Of a stretch of 64,000 nt of DNA, positions 1 to 9,364 are shown piece by piece; positions within the stretch are counted from its first letter, which is position 1, and every line of letters begins with the position of its first letter. Position numbers and translations under genes: made by a program. A model generated the notes under the pieces. It was not told the DNA's origin. It saw nothing but the letters and a program-made list of their open reading frames with translations, and did not search any database. The DNA is from Flavobacterium sp. xlx-214 (GTDB lineage: Bacteria > Bacteroidota > Bacteroidia > Flavobacteriales > Flavobacteriaceae), in the NCBI RefSeq assembly GCF_013874595.1, contig NZ_CP059431.1:1984001-2048000 (forward strand). The letters run 5' to 3'.

Positions 1-1
1 C

Positions 2-850
2 TTACAACTTAGCAATCATTTCTTCTAAACTAGTACGCCAATTGGGTACTTGTACGCTGTATGTATCTTTTATTTTGGTTTTATCTAATAACGAAAAATT
101 TGGTCTTTTTGCTGGTGTTGGGAAAGCATCACTAGCAATAGCATTCATTTTGGTGGTATAGCCGTTTATTTCTTTAATAGCTACTGCAAAATCATACCAA
201 GATATTTTACCTTCATTGCTGTAATGGTAAATTCCTTGAACAAAATTTTGTGCGCTGATTACATCCATAATAGCTTGTGCTAAATCACGAGCATACGTAG
301 GTGTACCTATCTGATCCGCTACAACGCCTAATTCTTCACGTTCGTTCATTAAACGCATCATGGTTTTTACAAAGTTGGCTCCGTAAGTAGAGTATACCCA
401 AGCTGTACGAATGATTACATACACAGCTCCTGAAGTTTGTAACGCTTCTTCGCCTTTTAATTTTGTTAAACCGTACACATTAATAGGGTCCGGAGTGTCG
501 GTTTCTTTCAATGGTGTTTCACTGTTTCCATCAAACACATAATCGGTTGAGATATGAACAACTTTCACCTTGTTTTTTGCAGCCCAATCACCGATTGTTT
601 TAACAGCAAGGTGATTAATAGCGTCGCATAATTGTTGATCGCTTTCTGCTTTATCAACAGCTGTATACGCACCTGCGCTAACAATTACGTTTGGTTGCTC
701 TTTATCTAAAACTTCGATAATTTGATCTGCATTACTTAAATCCATTTCTTCTCTATCTACAAATACTATTTGGTATTGCGGATAGTTGGCTTGTAAATCG
801 TGTAATTCGGATCCTAATTGACCGTAACGTCCTGTGATTAGTATTTTCAT
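2..850 (-). CDS. rfbD: dTDP-4-dehydrorhamnose reductase
   Basis: Catalyses the last step of dTDP-L-rhamnose synthesis, NADPH-dependent reduction of dTDP-4-dehydro-L-rhamnose, in the cytoplasm. The 282-residue protein is full length for the family and both ends lie in the window. It opens with the Rossmann glycine motif GRYGQLGSE, has the STDYVFDG segment around residue 102 and the catalytic YxxxK as YGLTK near residue 127. It is the third gene of an rfbB-rfbC-rfbD run on this strand, with about 145 bp separating it from rfbC. The usual fourth gene, rfbA (glucose-1-phosphate thymidylyltransferase), is not in the window and may lie just beyond base 1 or elsewhere. Identification is firm. Confidence 0.95.
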   Translation of the reverse strand: MKILITGRYGQLGSELHDLQANYPQYQIVFVDREEMDLSNADQIIEVLDKEQPNVIVSAGAYTAVDKAESDQQLCDAINHLAVKTIGDWAAKNKVKVVHISTDYVFDGNSETPLKETDTPDPINVYGLTKLKGEEALQTSGAVYVIIRTAWVYSTYGANFVKTMMRLMNEREELGVVADQIGTPTYARDLAQAIMDVISAQNFVQGIYHYSNEGKISWYDFAVAIKEINGYTTKMNAIASDAFPTPAKRPNFSLLDKTKIKDTYSVQVPNWRTSLEEMIAKL

Positions 851-995
851 TTTAAAGGTGATATGGTTAAAGTTGTGTTATAAAACTTAAAATCAGATAA
901 TTAAATTGGTTGTCTAACTCTGTTCAGTTAGATTTTATCCACAAGTGATGATGTTATCACTATCTTTCAAATAAACGATTCAATGAATAAACAGT

Positions 996-1550
996 TTACA
1001 ATTTTACATTAAAAAACTCGTTAAATGTTGGTAGAACAATGTCTTTTTCTGACACGATTTCTATTCCTACTGAAATTCCCCAATCGATATTTAAGTCAGG
1101 TGAATTGTACAATATTCCTTGTTCTGATTCTTTGTTATAAAAGTTATCGCATTTATAGAAAAACACTGCTTCATCACTTAATACCGAAAAACCATGTAAA
1201 AAGCCTCTTGGTACAAATAATTGCTTGTTGTTTTCTGCTGTTAAATGAATGGCAACGTGTTGACCAAATGTAGGTGAACCTGGACGTGCATCTACTGCAA
1301 CGTCAATTACTTCTCCTTTTAGTACTCGAACTAATTTTGCCTGCGCATGTTCTCCTCCTTGAGCATGCAATCCGCGAATTACTCCTTTTTTAGAATAACT
1401 TTGATTGTCTTGTACAAAATGGGTATTGGTTTGCGTTAAATCATTAAATGTTTTTTCATTAAAACTTTCAAAGAAATAACCTCTTTCATCTTCAAACTTG
1501 CGTGGTTCTACGATGAAACATCCTTTTATATGGGTTTCTGTAGCAGTCAT
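996..1550 (-). CDS. rfbC: dTDP-4-dehydrorhamnose 3,5-epimerase
   Basis: Epimerises dTDP-4-dehydro-6-deoxy-D-glucose at C3 and C5, supplying the substrate of the RfbD reductase. The cupin protein of 184 residues matches the family length. It shows FEDERGYFFESF near the N-terminus, the RGLHAQ catalytic-His segment around residue 60, VIDVAVDARPGSPTFGQ, and FVPRGFLHGFSVLS around residues 110-125. It lies 3 bp downstream of rfbB, so the two are almost certainly co-transcribed. Nothing unusual is seen. Confidence 0.95.
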   Translation of the reverse strand: MTATETHIKGCFIVEPRKFEDERGYFFESFNEKTFNDLTQTNTHFVQDNQSYSKKGVIRGLHAQGGEHAQAKLVRVLKGEVIDVAVDARPGSPTFGQHVAIHLTAENNKQLFVPRGFLHGFSVLSDEAVFFYKCDNFYNKESEQGILYNSPDLNIDWGISVGIEIVSEKDIVLPTFNEFFNVKL

Positions 1551-1553
1551 TTA

Positions 1554-2603
1554 TTATTTATATTGTGTATCGTAATATTTCTGATAATCACCTGAAGTTA
1601 CATTATTTAACCATTCTTGGTTGTCCATAAACCAATCAATCGTTTTTGCTAAACCTTGTTCAAAGGTAACACTTGGGTACCAACCTAATTCTTTATTTAC
1701 TTTATTAGCATCAATAGCATAACGTAAATCATGCCCTGGACGGTCTTTTACAAAGGTGATTAATTGCGCTGATGTACCAACTTCACGACCTAACTTTGCA
1801 TCCATTTGTTTGCATAGTTCTTTTACAAGGTCAATGTTTTGCCATTCGTTAAAACCGCCTACATTGTAAGAATCTCCGTTTTTACCTTGATGGAACACCA
1901 AATCGATTGCTTTGGCATGATCAATTACAAACAACCAATCGCGGGTGTATTTACCATCACCATAAATAGGCAGTGGTTTGTTATTAATAATATTATGAAT
2001 ACAAAGCGGAATTAATTTTTCAGGAAAATGATTAGGACCGTAGTTGTTAGAGCAATTGGTTAACACAATAGGCAAACCATAGGTATCATGATAAGCACGT
2101 ACAAAATGATCAGAAGCCGCTTTAGACGCTGAATAAGGCGAATGTGGATCATAGCTTGTTTCTTCAGTAAAGAAACCTTCGCTGCTTAATGCTCCAAAAA
2201 CTTCATCGGTAGATACATGATGGAAACGTTTGCCTTCAAAAGTATCTTTCCAAATTTCACGAGCCGCATTTAATAAATTAACGGTACCAATAACGTTTGT
2301 CATAACAAAAGCCGAAGGATCAGCAATAGAACGATCTACATGCGACTCTGCCGCTAAATGAATAACACCCGTTGGTTGGTGTTTTCTAAACACTTCTAAA
2401 ACAGCTGAAGCATCGCATATATCAACCTTTTCAAAAATGTAATTAGGCAATTGATCGATATCTTTCAAATTCTCTAAATTACCTGCGTATGTTAAGGCAT
2501 CTAAGTTTACAATGGTATACTCTGGATACTTGGTTACAAATTCACGTACTACGTGAGAACCGATGAATCCGGCTCCGCCGGTAATAAGAATAATCTGTTT
2601 CAT
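1554..2603 (-). CDS. rfbB: dTDP-glucose 4,6-dehydratase
   Basis: Converts dTDP-glucose to dTDP-4-dehydro-6-deoxyglucose, the entry step of the rhamnose branch. The 349 residues form an extended SDR enzyme with the NAD-binding GGAGFIGSH motif at residues 8-16, STDEVFG (catalytic Thr-Asp-Glu) near 131 and the YSASK active-site Tyr/Lys near 157. It is the first gene of the rhamnose run. A TATCTTTG box lies about 20 bp upstream of the start codon, which suggests it carries the promoter for rfbB-rfbC and perhaps rfbD. Confidence 0.95.
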   Translation of the reverse strand: MKQIILITGGAGFIGSHVVREFVTKYPEYTIVNLDALTYAGNLENLKDIDQLPNYIFEKVDICDASAVLEVFRKHQPTGVIHLAAESHVDRSIADPSAFVMTNVIGTVNLLNAAREIWKDTFEGKRFHHVSTDEVFGALSSEGFFTEETSYDPHSPYSASKAASDHFVRAYHDTYGLPIVLTNCSNNYGPNHFPEKLIPLCIHNIINNKPLPIYGDGKYTRDWLFVIDHAKAIDLVFHQGKNGDSYNVGGFNEWQNIDLVKELCKQMDAKLGREVGTSAQLITFVKDRPGHDLRYAIDANKVNKELGWYPSVTFEQGLAKTIDWFMDNQEWLNNVTSGDYQKYYDTQYK

Positions 2604-2622
2604 TGAGTTTAAAACTTTTTTT

Positions 2623-2630
2623 CAAAGATA
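2623..2630 (-). promoter_or_regulatory. Bacteroidota -7 box for the rfbBC(D) run
   Basis: The minus strand reads TATCTTTG, a full match to the Bacteroidota -7 consensus TAnnTTTG, 20 bases upstream of the rfbB start. A TTG that could serve as the -33 element lies about 24 bp further up (2655-2657), slightly wider than usual. The position supports a promoter; only the -7 box is convincing. Confidence 0.45.
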
Positions 2631-3080
2631 CAATTTTTACCTTTTTTCTAACCGCAATGTTTCTTAAAAGGTATGTAATTAAAAAGATGCTTGAATTTTG
2701 AGTCACTAGTTACTTTATCACCTGTCCTTCAGTTATTAAATTTCTTCTTTTTCAGTAACTAAGGCTCTTTAATTCAATAGTTACCAAATCTCTGTAATGT
2801 TGGCATCATTTATAAAATGTAGCTTATTAAAGTCATGTTTTGTAATAAATAGTATGAATGTATTTACTTAATTTTAATTCTTGAAGAGTTTTACAATCTA
2901 TGTTGAACTAAGTTAACTACTCTCAATGACTACAATGTGGTTTAAAGTGAATATTTTTTTAGGGGGACTTATACATGTTGATTTAAAATATTACTCGGGC
3001 AATCAAAAAAATAATTGGTATGTTCGTTTTCAAATAGAAATTGGAATCTAAAATTTTTTAAGTTCTTTGTTAAATGATAA
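2631..3080 (-). other. non-coding stretch, no gene seen
   Basis: About 450 bp of AT-rich DNA between the rfbB promoter and the terminator of the symporter gene. No open frame of useful length, tRNA-like fold or repeat was recognised. It may hold decayed sequence. Confidence 0.5.
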
Positions 3081-3112
3081 AAAAATCCCAATCTTTTGAT
3101 TGGGATTTTTTT
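3081..3112 (-). terminator. intrinsic terminator of the symporter gene
   Basis: An inverted repeat, AATCCCAATC / GATTGGGATT with a 4-base loop, is flanked by A-runs on one side and T-runs on the other, so it reads as a rho-independent terminator for the minus-strand symporter gene whose stop it touches. Confidence 0.75.
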
Positions 3113-4815
3113 TATGATTCTTGTTTTTTCTTATTAAATAAAAATTGTAATACAAAAGCAAGTAAAATTACCATTACTACACCTAATGGATTCAGCCAAA
3201 TGTAACTAATTAATTTTGGTTTGTAGATGTACTGAAAATACACAAAAATGATAAAAACTTGGGTAATTAAGGCTGCCCAAAAAGTTGCTTTTGCTTTAAT
3301 GTATTTAAAAAAGAAAGCTATTAAGAAAATACCTAAAACGGTTCCGTAAAAGATGGAACCTATGATGTTTACAAGCTGAATTAAATTTTCAAATAAGGTA
3401 ATAATGCAAGCTGCCAAAATGCAAATAATGCCCCAAAATACGACCAAGTATTTAGTTGCTTTTAAATAATGCGCTTCGGTTTGATTTGGTCTGTACGTTT
3501 TGTATAAATCGATTGCCGAACTTGATGCCACTGCATACAAACCTGATGCTGATGATGACATTGCCGCAGAAAAAATCATTGCTAATAAAAAACCAATAAT
3601 ACCGTGTGGTAAATAGTTCAGAATAAAGTAAATAAATACATAATCTTTATCATTGGTTTCTGCTTTAGTGTCTACTTTTTTAATGATATCTTTTGCATCA
3701 TCTCGTAATTTTGTCTCACTTTCATTAAGCAATACCAGTTTTTCTTCTAACATTTCGTTTTCATATCCCTGGTTTAATTGCCCTGTATAAATTTGAGTAA
3801 TTTCCTTTTTTTCGCTTAAAACATTTTTTAACTCAATTTCTAAGTTTCGATATTGATCTTGATATTCAGATTGAAGTACTTTTTCAGTATTTACAGGATT
3901 AAAATGCAATGGAGATTGATAAAAGTGAAAAAAGATAAAAACCATAATTCCCACTAAAAGGATAAAAAACTGCATGGGTACTTTTAAAACGCCATTCATT
4001 AATAGTCCCATTTGGGTTTCTTTGATGCTTTTTCCTGAAAGATATCTTCCTACTTGAGATTGATCGGTTCCAAAATAAGCCAACATTAAAAAGAAACCAG
4101 CTGTTAAACCATTCCAAATAGTGTATGTTTCATTAAAATCGGTCGAAAAATTAAGCAAATCAAATTTACCGCTCACTTTAGCTACATCAAAAACATTACT
4201 AAAATTTACTTCTTGAGGCAAGCGAAATAAGATAATAAAAAAGGTTAAAAACATACCCGCCATAATTACAAAGGCTTGTTGTTTTTGTGTAATATTTAAA
4301 GCTTTAGTTCCGCCAAAATAAGTGTAAAAAATAATGACAATACCAATAGAAACAATAATGAATGTTAAATCCCAATTAAGGATAGAAGATAAAATGATGG
4401 CTGGCGCATAAATGGTAATTCCGGTACCAATGCTTCGCTGAATTAAAAAGATGACTGACGCTAATGTGCGTGTTTTTAAATCGAAACGATTCTCTAAAAA
4501 CTCATAAGCCGTAAACACTTTTAAGCGATGAAAAACGGGAATGAAAACCATGCAAATAACTACCATGGCTAACGGCAAGCCAAAGTAGAACTGTACAAAC
4601 CCCATACCGTCATGATACGCTTGCCCAGGGGTTGATAAAAAAGTAATGGCACTTGCCTGTGTAGCCATTACCGATAAACCAACTGTAAACCAATTAGTTG
4701 ATTGGTTGGCTAAAATATATTCTTCAATATTTTTACTGCCTTTGGTTTTATAGGTACCGTATAATACTATAAATAAAAGGGTGGTTAGTAAAATAATCCA
4801 ATCTAATAATTCCAT
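3112..4815 (-). CDS. sodium:solute symporter family protein
   Basis: An inner-membrane Na+-coupled transporter of the SSS family (substrate unknown). About 13 hydrophobic segments are visible. Family signatures include the N-terminal helix with NQSTNWFTVGLSVMATQASA, YFGGTKALNITQ, and AMSSSASGLYAVASSSAIDLY, which matches the conserved late-helix signature. A charged, heptad-rich insertion of about 90 residues (roughly 300-395) sits between two membrane segments and is larger than in typical members. I start it at the ATG at 4815; the frame remains open to a TTG at 4824, but the upstream small gene ends at 4817. It is the last gene of a run headed by maf/mscS/LmbE genes. Confidence 0.85.
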   Translation of the reverse strand: MELLDWIILLTTLLFIVLYGTYKTKGSKNIEEYILANQSTNWFTVGLSVMATQASAITFLSTPGQAYHDGMGFVQFYFGLPLAMVVICMVFIPVFHRLKVFTAYEFLENRFDLKTRTLASVIFLIQRSIGTGITIYAPAIILSSILNWDLTFIIVSIGIVIIFYTYFGGTKALNITQKQQAFVIMAGMFLTFFIILFRLPQEVNFSNVFDVAKVSGKFDLLNFSTDFNETYTIWNGLTAGFFLMLAYFGTDQSQVGRYLSGKSIKETQMGLLMNGVLKVPMQFFILLVGIMVFIFFHFYQSPLHFNPVNTEKVLQSEYQDQYRNLEIELKNVLSEKKEITQIYTGQLNQGYENEMLEEKLVLLNESETKLRDDAKDIIKKVDTKAETNDKDYVFIYFILNYLPHGIIGFLLAMIFSAAMSSSASGLYAVASSSAIDLYKTYRPNQTEAHYLKATKYLVVFWGIICILAACIITLFENLIQLVNIIGSIFYGTVLGIFLIAFFFKYIKAKATFWAALITQVFIIFVYFQYIYKPKLISYIWLNPLGVVMVILLAFVLQFLFNKKKQES

Positions 4816-4816
4816 A

Positions 4817-4924
4817 CTATCCAAAAAAATGCATTAAAAAATAAAAAAGTAGGAGGTAAATAAGATTTACCAATAAAACAAGCGTATAACTTTTGCGCCA
4901 CTTAATCCATTTAAAATCACTCAT
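4817..4924 (-). CDS. 35-residue single-helix membrane peptide
   Basis: A short frame between the deacetylase and symporter genes. It begins MSDFKWIKWRKSYTLVLL, so a basic, Trp-rich head precedes one hydrophobic helix (residues about 14-31). Its ATG overlaps the stop of the upstream deacetylase gene (ATGAGTGA), and its TAG ends one base before the symporter ATG, giving translational coupling on both sides. The tight packing and the helix argue for a real gene. It may be an accessory subunit of the symporter; that is inference. I cannot name a family. Confidence 0.6.
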   Translation of the reverse strand: MSDFKWIKWRKSYTLVLLVNLIYLLLFYFLMHFFG

Positions 4925-7352
4925 TTTTCAATTCTATTAAATTAATAAATAGTTCTAATGCTCCAACATTGCCAATAGGTAATTGTCTAAAAAAGCTTAG
5001 ACCTGTATAAACGTAATGTCCTTTACCATATTTGGCAATTATTAAGGCTCCATTTGTACTTTTCTCATCAAAATCATGTGACGAAAAAACGGGCTGAAAC
5101 TCATTACTAAATGCATCAGCATAGTACAAACCTTGTTCTTGTACCCAATTTTTAAAGCTTTCTTGCGTAATTTTAAAAGGTTTATTTAAAACAGCTTCAT
5201 TTGGGTTTATAAAATGTACCACCGCATTTTCATCAGTAACTCTAGTTTTACCAATGGTTAATTTGTAGGGTGCAACTTCTTCGGTTTGTAAATTGGTATT
5301 GGTTTGATATTGCACAATAACCGTTCCGCCATTTTTGGTATAATCAAACAATAATTTGTTCTTTGTTTTTAAAGATGATTCTGTGTTAAAAGCCCTGATA
5401 CCTACAATAATAGTTTCGTATTTTGATAGTTCATCAGGCTTAATGGTTTCTAAATTTATTAATTCAACTTGATAACCAACATCTTTTAAAATAGGAGCAA
5501 TTTCATCTCCAGCTCCCATGATGTATCCTATTTTTTTCTTTTTTAGTACCGATGAATTAAAGCTTACAATTGTAGTTTCGGCAGGTTTAAAATAATAATT
5601 TAAAGGAATATGTTGATAATCAATCCATTTTACTTCTTGAGAATAAGTTTGACCTGCTGTTTTAAAATACGCTGAATAGGTACCACTTTCTTGTAGGTTG
5701 TCAACTAAAACTTCTTTGTTTTTTTCATTTCCTTGTAATGAAACAGGTAAAGCAATTACTTCTTTGTTTTTGCTGTTTAACACTACCAAAGTTCCATTCA
5801 AATTTTTAGCAGCATAATTAGTTAATAAAACAGTTGCTTTACTTTTTGCACTATTTTGAATATAAGTAGTTTGTTGGAATTGAACCGAAACTTCAGGAAC
5901 AATATGAAATGGCTTATAAATTTCACCTTTAACAACATCTTTATAGTGATATTGTATAGGCAATGTGTAAGTAAGATCTACATTAAAAATGTTTACAGAA
6001 ATTTGCGCAACAGCTTGTTCTTTAAACTGATTTTTAAAATCATTAAACGAATTTAAAAAGGTAAAATTTGTCTCCTCATTTTTATTTAGTAAAACATTAA
6101 AGTAATCATAAAATACTTCTTGATTTTTTAGTTCTTTTTGTACGATGTTAGAAGTATTTAAAATGTTTATAGTATTGATTTTTAGCGAAGTATTGCTTCT
6201 GTTAGCAATTTCTACTTTAATAGATGTTTTTTCATTAGGCGTTGCGTAAAGTACATCTGTAGTAACATCTAAAAACAAACCAGCACAATTTTTTATTAAC
6301 TCTTTAACTTCGTTTTGTTTGCGAGTTTTCCAAATAGTTTCTGGTAATTTATCAATTTCAGAGTAGATTTTTGTTAATAAAAGGATTGATTTTGAAGGGT
6401 CTTTAAAATCATATTCTTTTATTAATTGAGTTACAAGAGGCTGAACATTCTTACCGCCTTCAATTCTATTCCAACTTGTATCAATTCCCTCAAATAAATT
6501 TGATGATGATACTTTTGAACCATCAACCAATTCTACATAATCAATTTCTTCACCTCTTGAAGATATATCGCCAAAACCTTGTGATTGATGCTGGCTGCGA
6601 CTTAATGAAGCAATTTCTTGATTGTTTTTTCCTAATTGATTATAAAAAACACCAATATTTAAAGGAATGTATTTAGATTTATCGGCTTTATCAAAGGCTT
6701 GCTTACTGCCAAAAAAGAACCAAGAAACATTAAAAAACAAGCGCTTTGGTTGCCATGTTTTGATATCTTCTTTACTTAGATTTTTATAGTTTTGATCACT
6801 TGCTAATGCAAATGCTAATTTTGATAATTGTGCTGAAGCGGTGTGATGACCATGTGTGTTTCCTTCAGTTCTATGGTCAAATCTATTAACAATAACATCC
6901 GGTTGTTCTTTGCGAATTAAATAGACCATTTGTTGCAGCAACAATTCTTTGTCCCATTTTTCAAAAGCTTCTTTAGGATGTTTGGAAAACCCAAAATCGT
7001 TAGCAGTTGAGAAAAACTGTTTTCCACCATCAATTTTGCGTGCATTCCACAATTCATTCGTTCTAATTACACCTAAATCGGTACCTAATTCATTGCTAAT
7101 AAGGTTTTGACCACCATTACCACGCGTTAATGATAAATAATTGGTGTATGCTTTTTCATGATGCGTTAAATACGTAATTAAGCGTGTGTTTTCATCATCG
7201 GGATGTGCCGCAATATAGAGCGCACTTGCCAAAACATTCAACTGCTCCATCTTAAAATAAATTTCGGATGGAGTAGGAGTTTGAGGTTTTTGGGCAATAC
7301 TATTTTGAAATGCTATTAAAAAGCATAGTAATAAACTGATTTTAAGTTTCAT
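4917..7352 (-). CDS. secreted LmbE/PIG-L family deacetylase
   Basis: An 811-residue exported protein: signal peptide at residues 1-20 (cleavage after SIAQ), then a PIG-L/LmbE zinc deacetylase domain. The metal-binding AHPDDE motif is at about residues 49-54, RGNGGQNLISNE follows, and HGHHTASAQ carries the later His ligands. The C-terminal 500 residues contain beta-sandwich-like segments and a ThuA/GATase-like stretch (VGIRAFNT, GGTVIVQYQTNTN). The family removes N-acetyl groups from GlcNAc-containing substrates; the substrate here is unknown. It precedes and overlaps the small membrane peptide and symporter, so deacetylation of an external glycoconjugate followed by uptake is possible but unproven. 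Confidence 0.85.
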   Translation of the reverse strand: MKLKISLLLCFLIAFQNSIAQKPQTPTPSEIYFKMEQLNVLASALYIAAHPDDENTRLITYLTHHEKAYTNYLSLTRGNGGQNLISNELGTDLGVIRTNELWNARKIDGGKQFFSTANDFGFSKHPKEAFEKWDKELLLQQMVYLIRKEQPDVIVNRFDHRTEGNTHGHHTASAQLSKLAFALASDQNYKNLSKEDIKTWQPKRLFFNVSWFFFGSKQAFDKADKSKYIPLNIGVFYNQLGKNNQEIASLSRSQHQSQGFGDISSRGEEIDYVELVDGSKVSSSNLFEGIDTSWNRIEGGKNVQPLVTQLIKEYDFKDPSKSILLLTKIYSEIDKLPETIWKTRKQNEVKELIKNCAGLFLDVTTDVLYATPNEKTSIKVEIANRSNTSLKINTINILNTSNIVQKELKNQEVFYDYFNVLLNKNEETNFTFLNSFNDFKNQFKEQAVAQISVNIFNVDLTYTLPIQYHYKDVVKGEIYKPFHIVPEVSVQFQQTTYIQNSAKSKATVLLTNYAAKNLNGTLVVLNSKNKEVIALPVSLQGNEKNKEVLVDNLQESGTYSAYFKTAGQTYSQEVKWIDYQHIPLNYYFKPAETTIVSFNSSVLKKKKIGYIMGAGDEIAPILKDVGYQVELINLETIKPDELSKYETIIVGIRAFNTESSLKTKNKLLFDYTKNGGTVIVQYQTNTNLQTEEVAPYKLTIGKTRVTDENAVVHFINPNEAVLNKPFKITQESFKNWVQEQGLYYADAFSNEFQPVFSSHDFDEKSTNGALIIAKYGKGHYVYTGLSFFRQLPIGNVGALELFINLIELKNE

Positions 7353-7354
7353 TT

Positions 7355-7861
7355 TTATAAAATTACAACAGCTTTTTGTAAGAATAAATTATTAGGATAC
7401 GATATACGTTCTGCTTCGGCAGTAATTAATATGGTATGAAAAGCTTTAATATCATCAATTTCTGCTTCAATAGGAAAATCCTTATCTTGAATACGAATAC
7501 GATCACCAATTTTAAACGGAAAAGCAAAAAACATGATAACACCTGCCGTAAAGTTGCTTAAAACCGACCATTGCGCAAACAAAGCAACCCCAATAAATGT
7601 AAAAGCTGCGCCTACAAAACTAAATAGGTTGGTATAATCAACTCCCCAAACAATTATTAAGAAAATAACAAAAAGAATATTGAGAAAAGTATTGAAATAT
7701 TTAATGATTAATTTACTACGATTATCCGTTTTTACTGAATAAGTAGTGAATTTTTGAACAAGCTTACTTATAATTAGCCTAAGAATATAGACTAAAATTA
7801 ATAAAATAATGGTTCCTATAATTTTGCCATAATAATCTGATAATTGAAAGTGCTCAAACAT
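7355..7861 (-). CDS. short MscS-family mechanosensitive channel
   Basis: Small-conductance mechanosensitive channel homologue in the inner membrane. The 168 residues hold three hydrophobic segments followed by the pore-helix region (FVGAAFTFIGVALFAQWSVLSNFTAG) and the beta domain (PFKIGDRIRI). It stops soon after, so the large alpha/beta cytoplasmic vestibule of E. coli MscS is absent. It lies 1 bp from maf and 2 bp from the deacetylase gene, so it is part of a compact operon. Confidence 0.85.
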   Translation of the reverse strand: MFEHFQLSDYYGKIIGTIILLILVYILRLIISKLVQKFTTYSVKTDNRSKLIIKYFNTFLNILFVIFLIIVWGVDYTNLFSFVGAAFTFIGVALFAQWSVLSNFTAGVIMFFAFPFKIGDRIRIQDKDFPIEAEIDDIKAFHTILITAEAERISYPNNLFLQKAVVIL

Positions 7862-7862
7862 A

Positions 7863-8444
7863 CTACAACAAATTTAAATGATGATACAATTTCTCCATAG
7901 GCATACCCACTACATTGGTGTAAGATCCATCGATTTTTTCAATACCTATTAAACCAATCCATTCTTGAATTCCGTATGCACCTGCTTTATCAAAAGGTTG
8001 ATAATTAGTAACGTAATAGCGAATGTCATCATTTGATAATTCATTGAATGTTACTAAAGTGCTATCGAAAAAAAGCTGATTTTGAGTTGCCGTTTTTAAA
8101 CAAACAGCACTAATAACTTCATGGGTTGTACCAGATAAAGCCTGTAACATTTTTATGGCATCCTTTTCATCTTCAGGTTTACCTAAAGCTTGGTTGTTTA
8201 ACCAAACAATTGTATCACAGGTGATTATAAGGTCGTTTGGTTGCGGATTTTCAAAAGCAGCCGCTTTTAATGATGCTATATGTAATGCAATATCTTTATC
8301 TTTTAAATGCAAAGGATATTCTTCATTAACATTTGCGGGTTGTATGTTAAAAGTTAAACCTAAATCGGTTAAAAATTGTTTTCTTCTGGGTGAATTTGAT
8401 GCTAAAATGATGTTGTAAGAAGCTAACTTATTTTTTAAATTCAT
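7863..8444 (-). CDS. maf: Maf-family nucleoside triphosphate pyrophosphatase
   Basis: House-cleaning pyrophosphatase that hydrolyses non-canonical NTPs, dTTP or UTP. The 193 residues begin with the family signature ILASNSPRRKQFL, and DLIITCDTIVWLN and FDKAGAYGIQEW carry the conserved acidic and Lys residues. The start overlaps the stop of the upstream prenyltransferase-like gene (TAATG), indicating translational coupling. Confidence 0.92.
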   Translation of the reverse strand: MNLKNKLASYNIILASNSPRRKQFLTDLGLTFNIQPANVNEEYPLHLKDKDIALHIASLKAAAFENPQPNDLIITCDTIVWLNNQALGKPEDEKDAIKMLQALSGTTHEVISAVCLKTATQNQLFFDSTLVTFNELSNDDIRYYVTNYQPFDKAGAYGIQEWIGLIGIEKIDGSYTNVVGMPMEKLYHHLNLL

Positions 8445-9346
8445 TATATTTTAAATTGAAAAAATAAAACTACAATAGAAAATATAGTTAACCAAATGAT
8501 TATGTTTAAAATATTATTTACACTGTTAAAATCTTCTGTTGATTTTGCTTTCCAAAGTTTAGACAAATAAAACAAATAAGGCAAAATAACGGCTACAGCT
8601 ACATAGCCTACTAAGTAGCTTAAGTTTAAATGAATTAAACAAAAAACGATTATTAAAACTAAAGGAATTAAGGATAAAAAAGTTGTACGTTTAGCACCAA
8701 TTTCGCGCCCATGTAAAGTAGCTAATGACTTACGTTTGTGCTTGATATCCAACTCCATAAACTTTAAATCAATCAAAATGGTTTTTACAAAATACAATAA
8801 CCACAACAAACCACTTATTTGTAGCGATATATTTAAAAGAATACTTTTTAAATCATTTTGATCACGTACTTCTATTGTTTGTAATGAAGGCATCAAATCG
8901 GCCATTACTAACATAAAAAAGGGAAAAGAAATAATTAAAGCATATACAACATTATCAAAAACCAATATTTTACGCCATTGAGTAATGTATAAATATATAA
9001 TGGCTGCCAATGCTAAAAAGAATCCAAAATAATAGGTTTTTTCAATTCCGCTTGAAACAAAGAAACTTATCACAATACCAACAACATTTACTCCTAAATA
9101 AGAATAGTATGCTTTCTCAGTGTTTTTTTGAATATGTTTGTCAGGAAACTCCTCTTGTAAAACAATTCGATACAAGAGAACGCCTCCGTACATAATAACA
9201 GCTAATGCAATAAGATATAAGAAAAAATTAAGCTTAGAAAGTCCTAAATCGTTTACAAGTGTTTCAAACAATACAAAACGAAAAAGTAATGTGGCTACTA
9301 GTACTTGTAGCATTATTTGTACCTGATCTTTCTTTAAAACGTTCAT
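8444..9346 (-). CDS. UbiA-like prenyltransferase (geranylgeranylglycerol-phosphate transferase type)
   Basis: A 300-residue membrane protein with eight to nine hydrophobic segments. The stretch ILIDLKFMELDIKHKRKSLATLHG, about residue 190, resembles the second aspartate-rich motif of UbiA enzymes (DxxxxxxD followed by a basic KSL). The first motif is weak. In flavobacteria a gene annotated as geranylgeranylglycerol-phosphate geranylgeranyltransferase commonly sits between kdsC and maf, matching this order. The name rests on fold and position; the exact prenyl acceptor is unknown. Confidence 0.6.
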   Translation of the reverse strand: MNVLKKDQVQIMLQVLVATLLFRFVLFETLVNDLGLSKLNFFLYLIALAVIMYGGVLLYRIVLQEEFPDKHIQKNTEKAYYSYLGVNVVGIVISFFVSSGIEKTYYFGFFLALAAIIYLYITQWRKILVFDNVVYALIISFPFFMLVMADLMPSLQTIEVRDQNDLKSILLNISLQISGLLWLLYFVKTILIDLKFMELDIKHKRKSLATLHGREIGAKRTTFLSLIPLVLIIVFCLIHLNLSYLVGYVAVAVILPYLFYLSKLWKAKSTEDFNSVNNILNIIIWLTIFSIVVLFFQFKI

Positions 9347-9364
9347 AAGCTATGTATTTAATTG

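Noticed and set aside
913..961. Two small inverted repeats between rfbC and rfbD (TCTAACT/AGTTAGA and GTGAT/ATCAC)
   Set aside because: No T-run on the coding strand and short stems; could be regulatory but not supportable.
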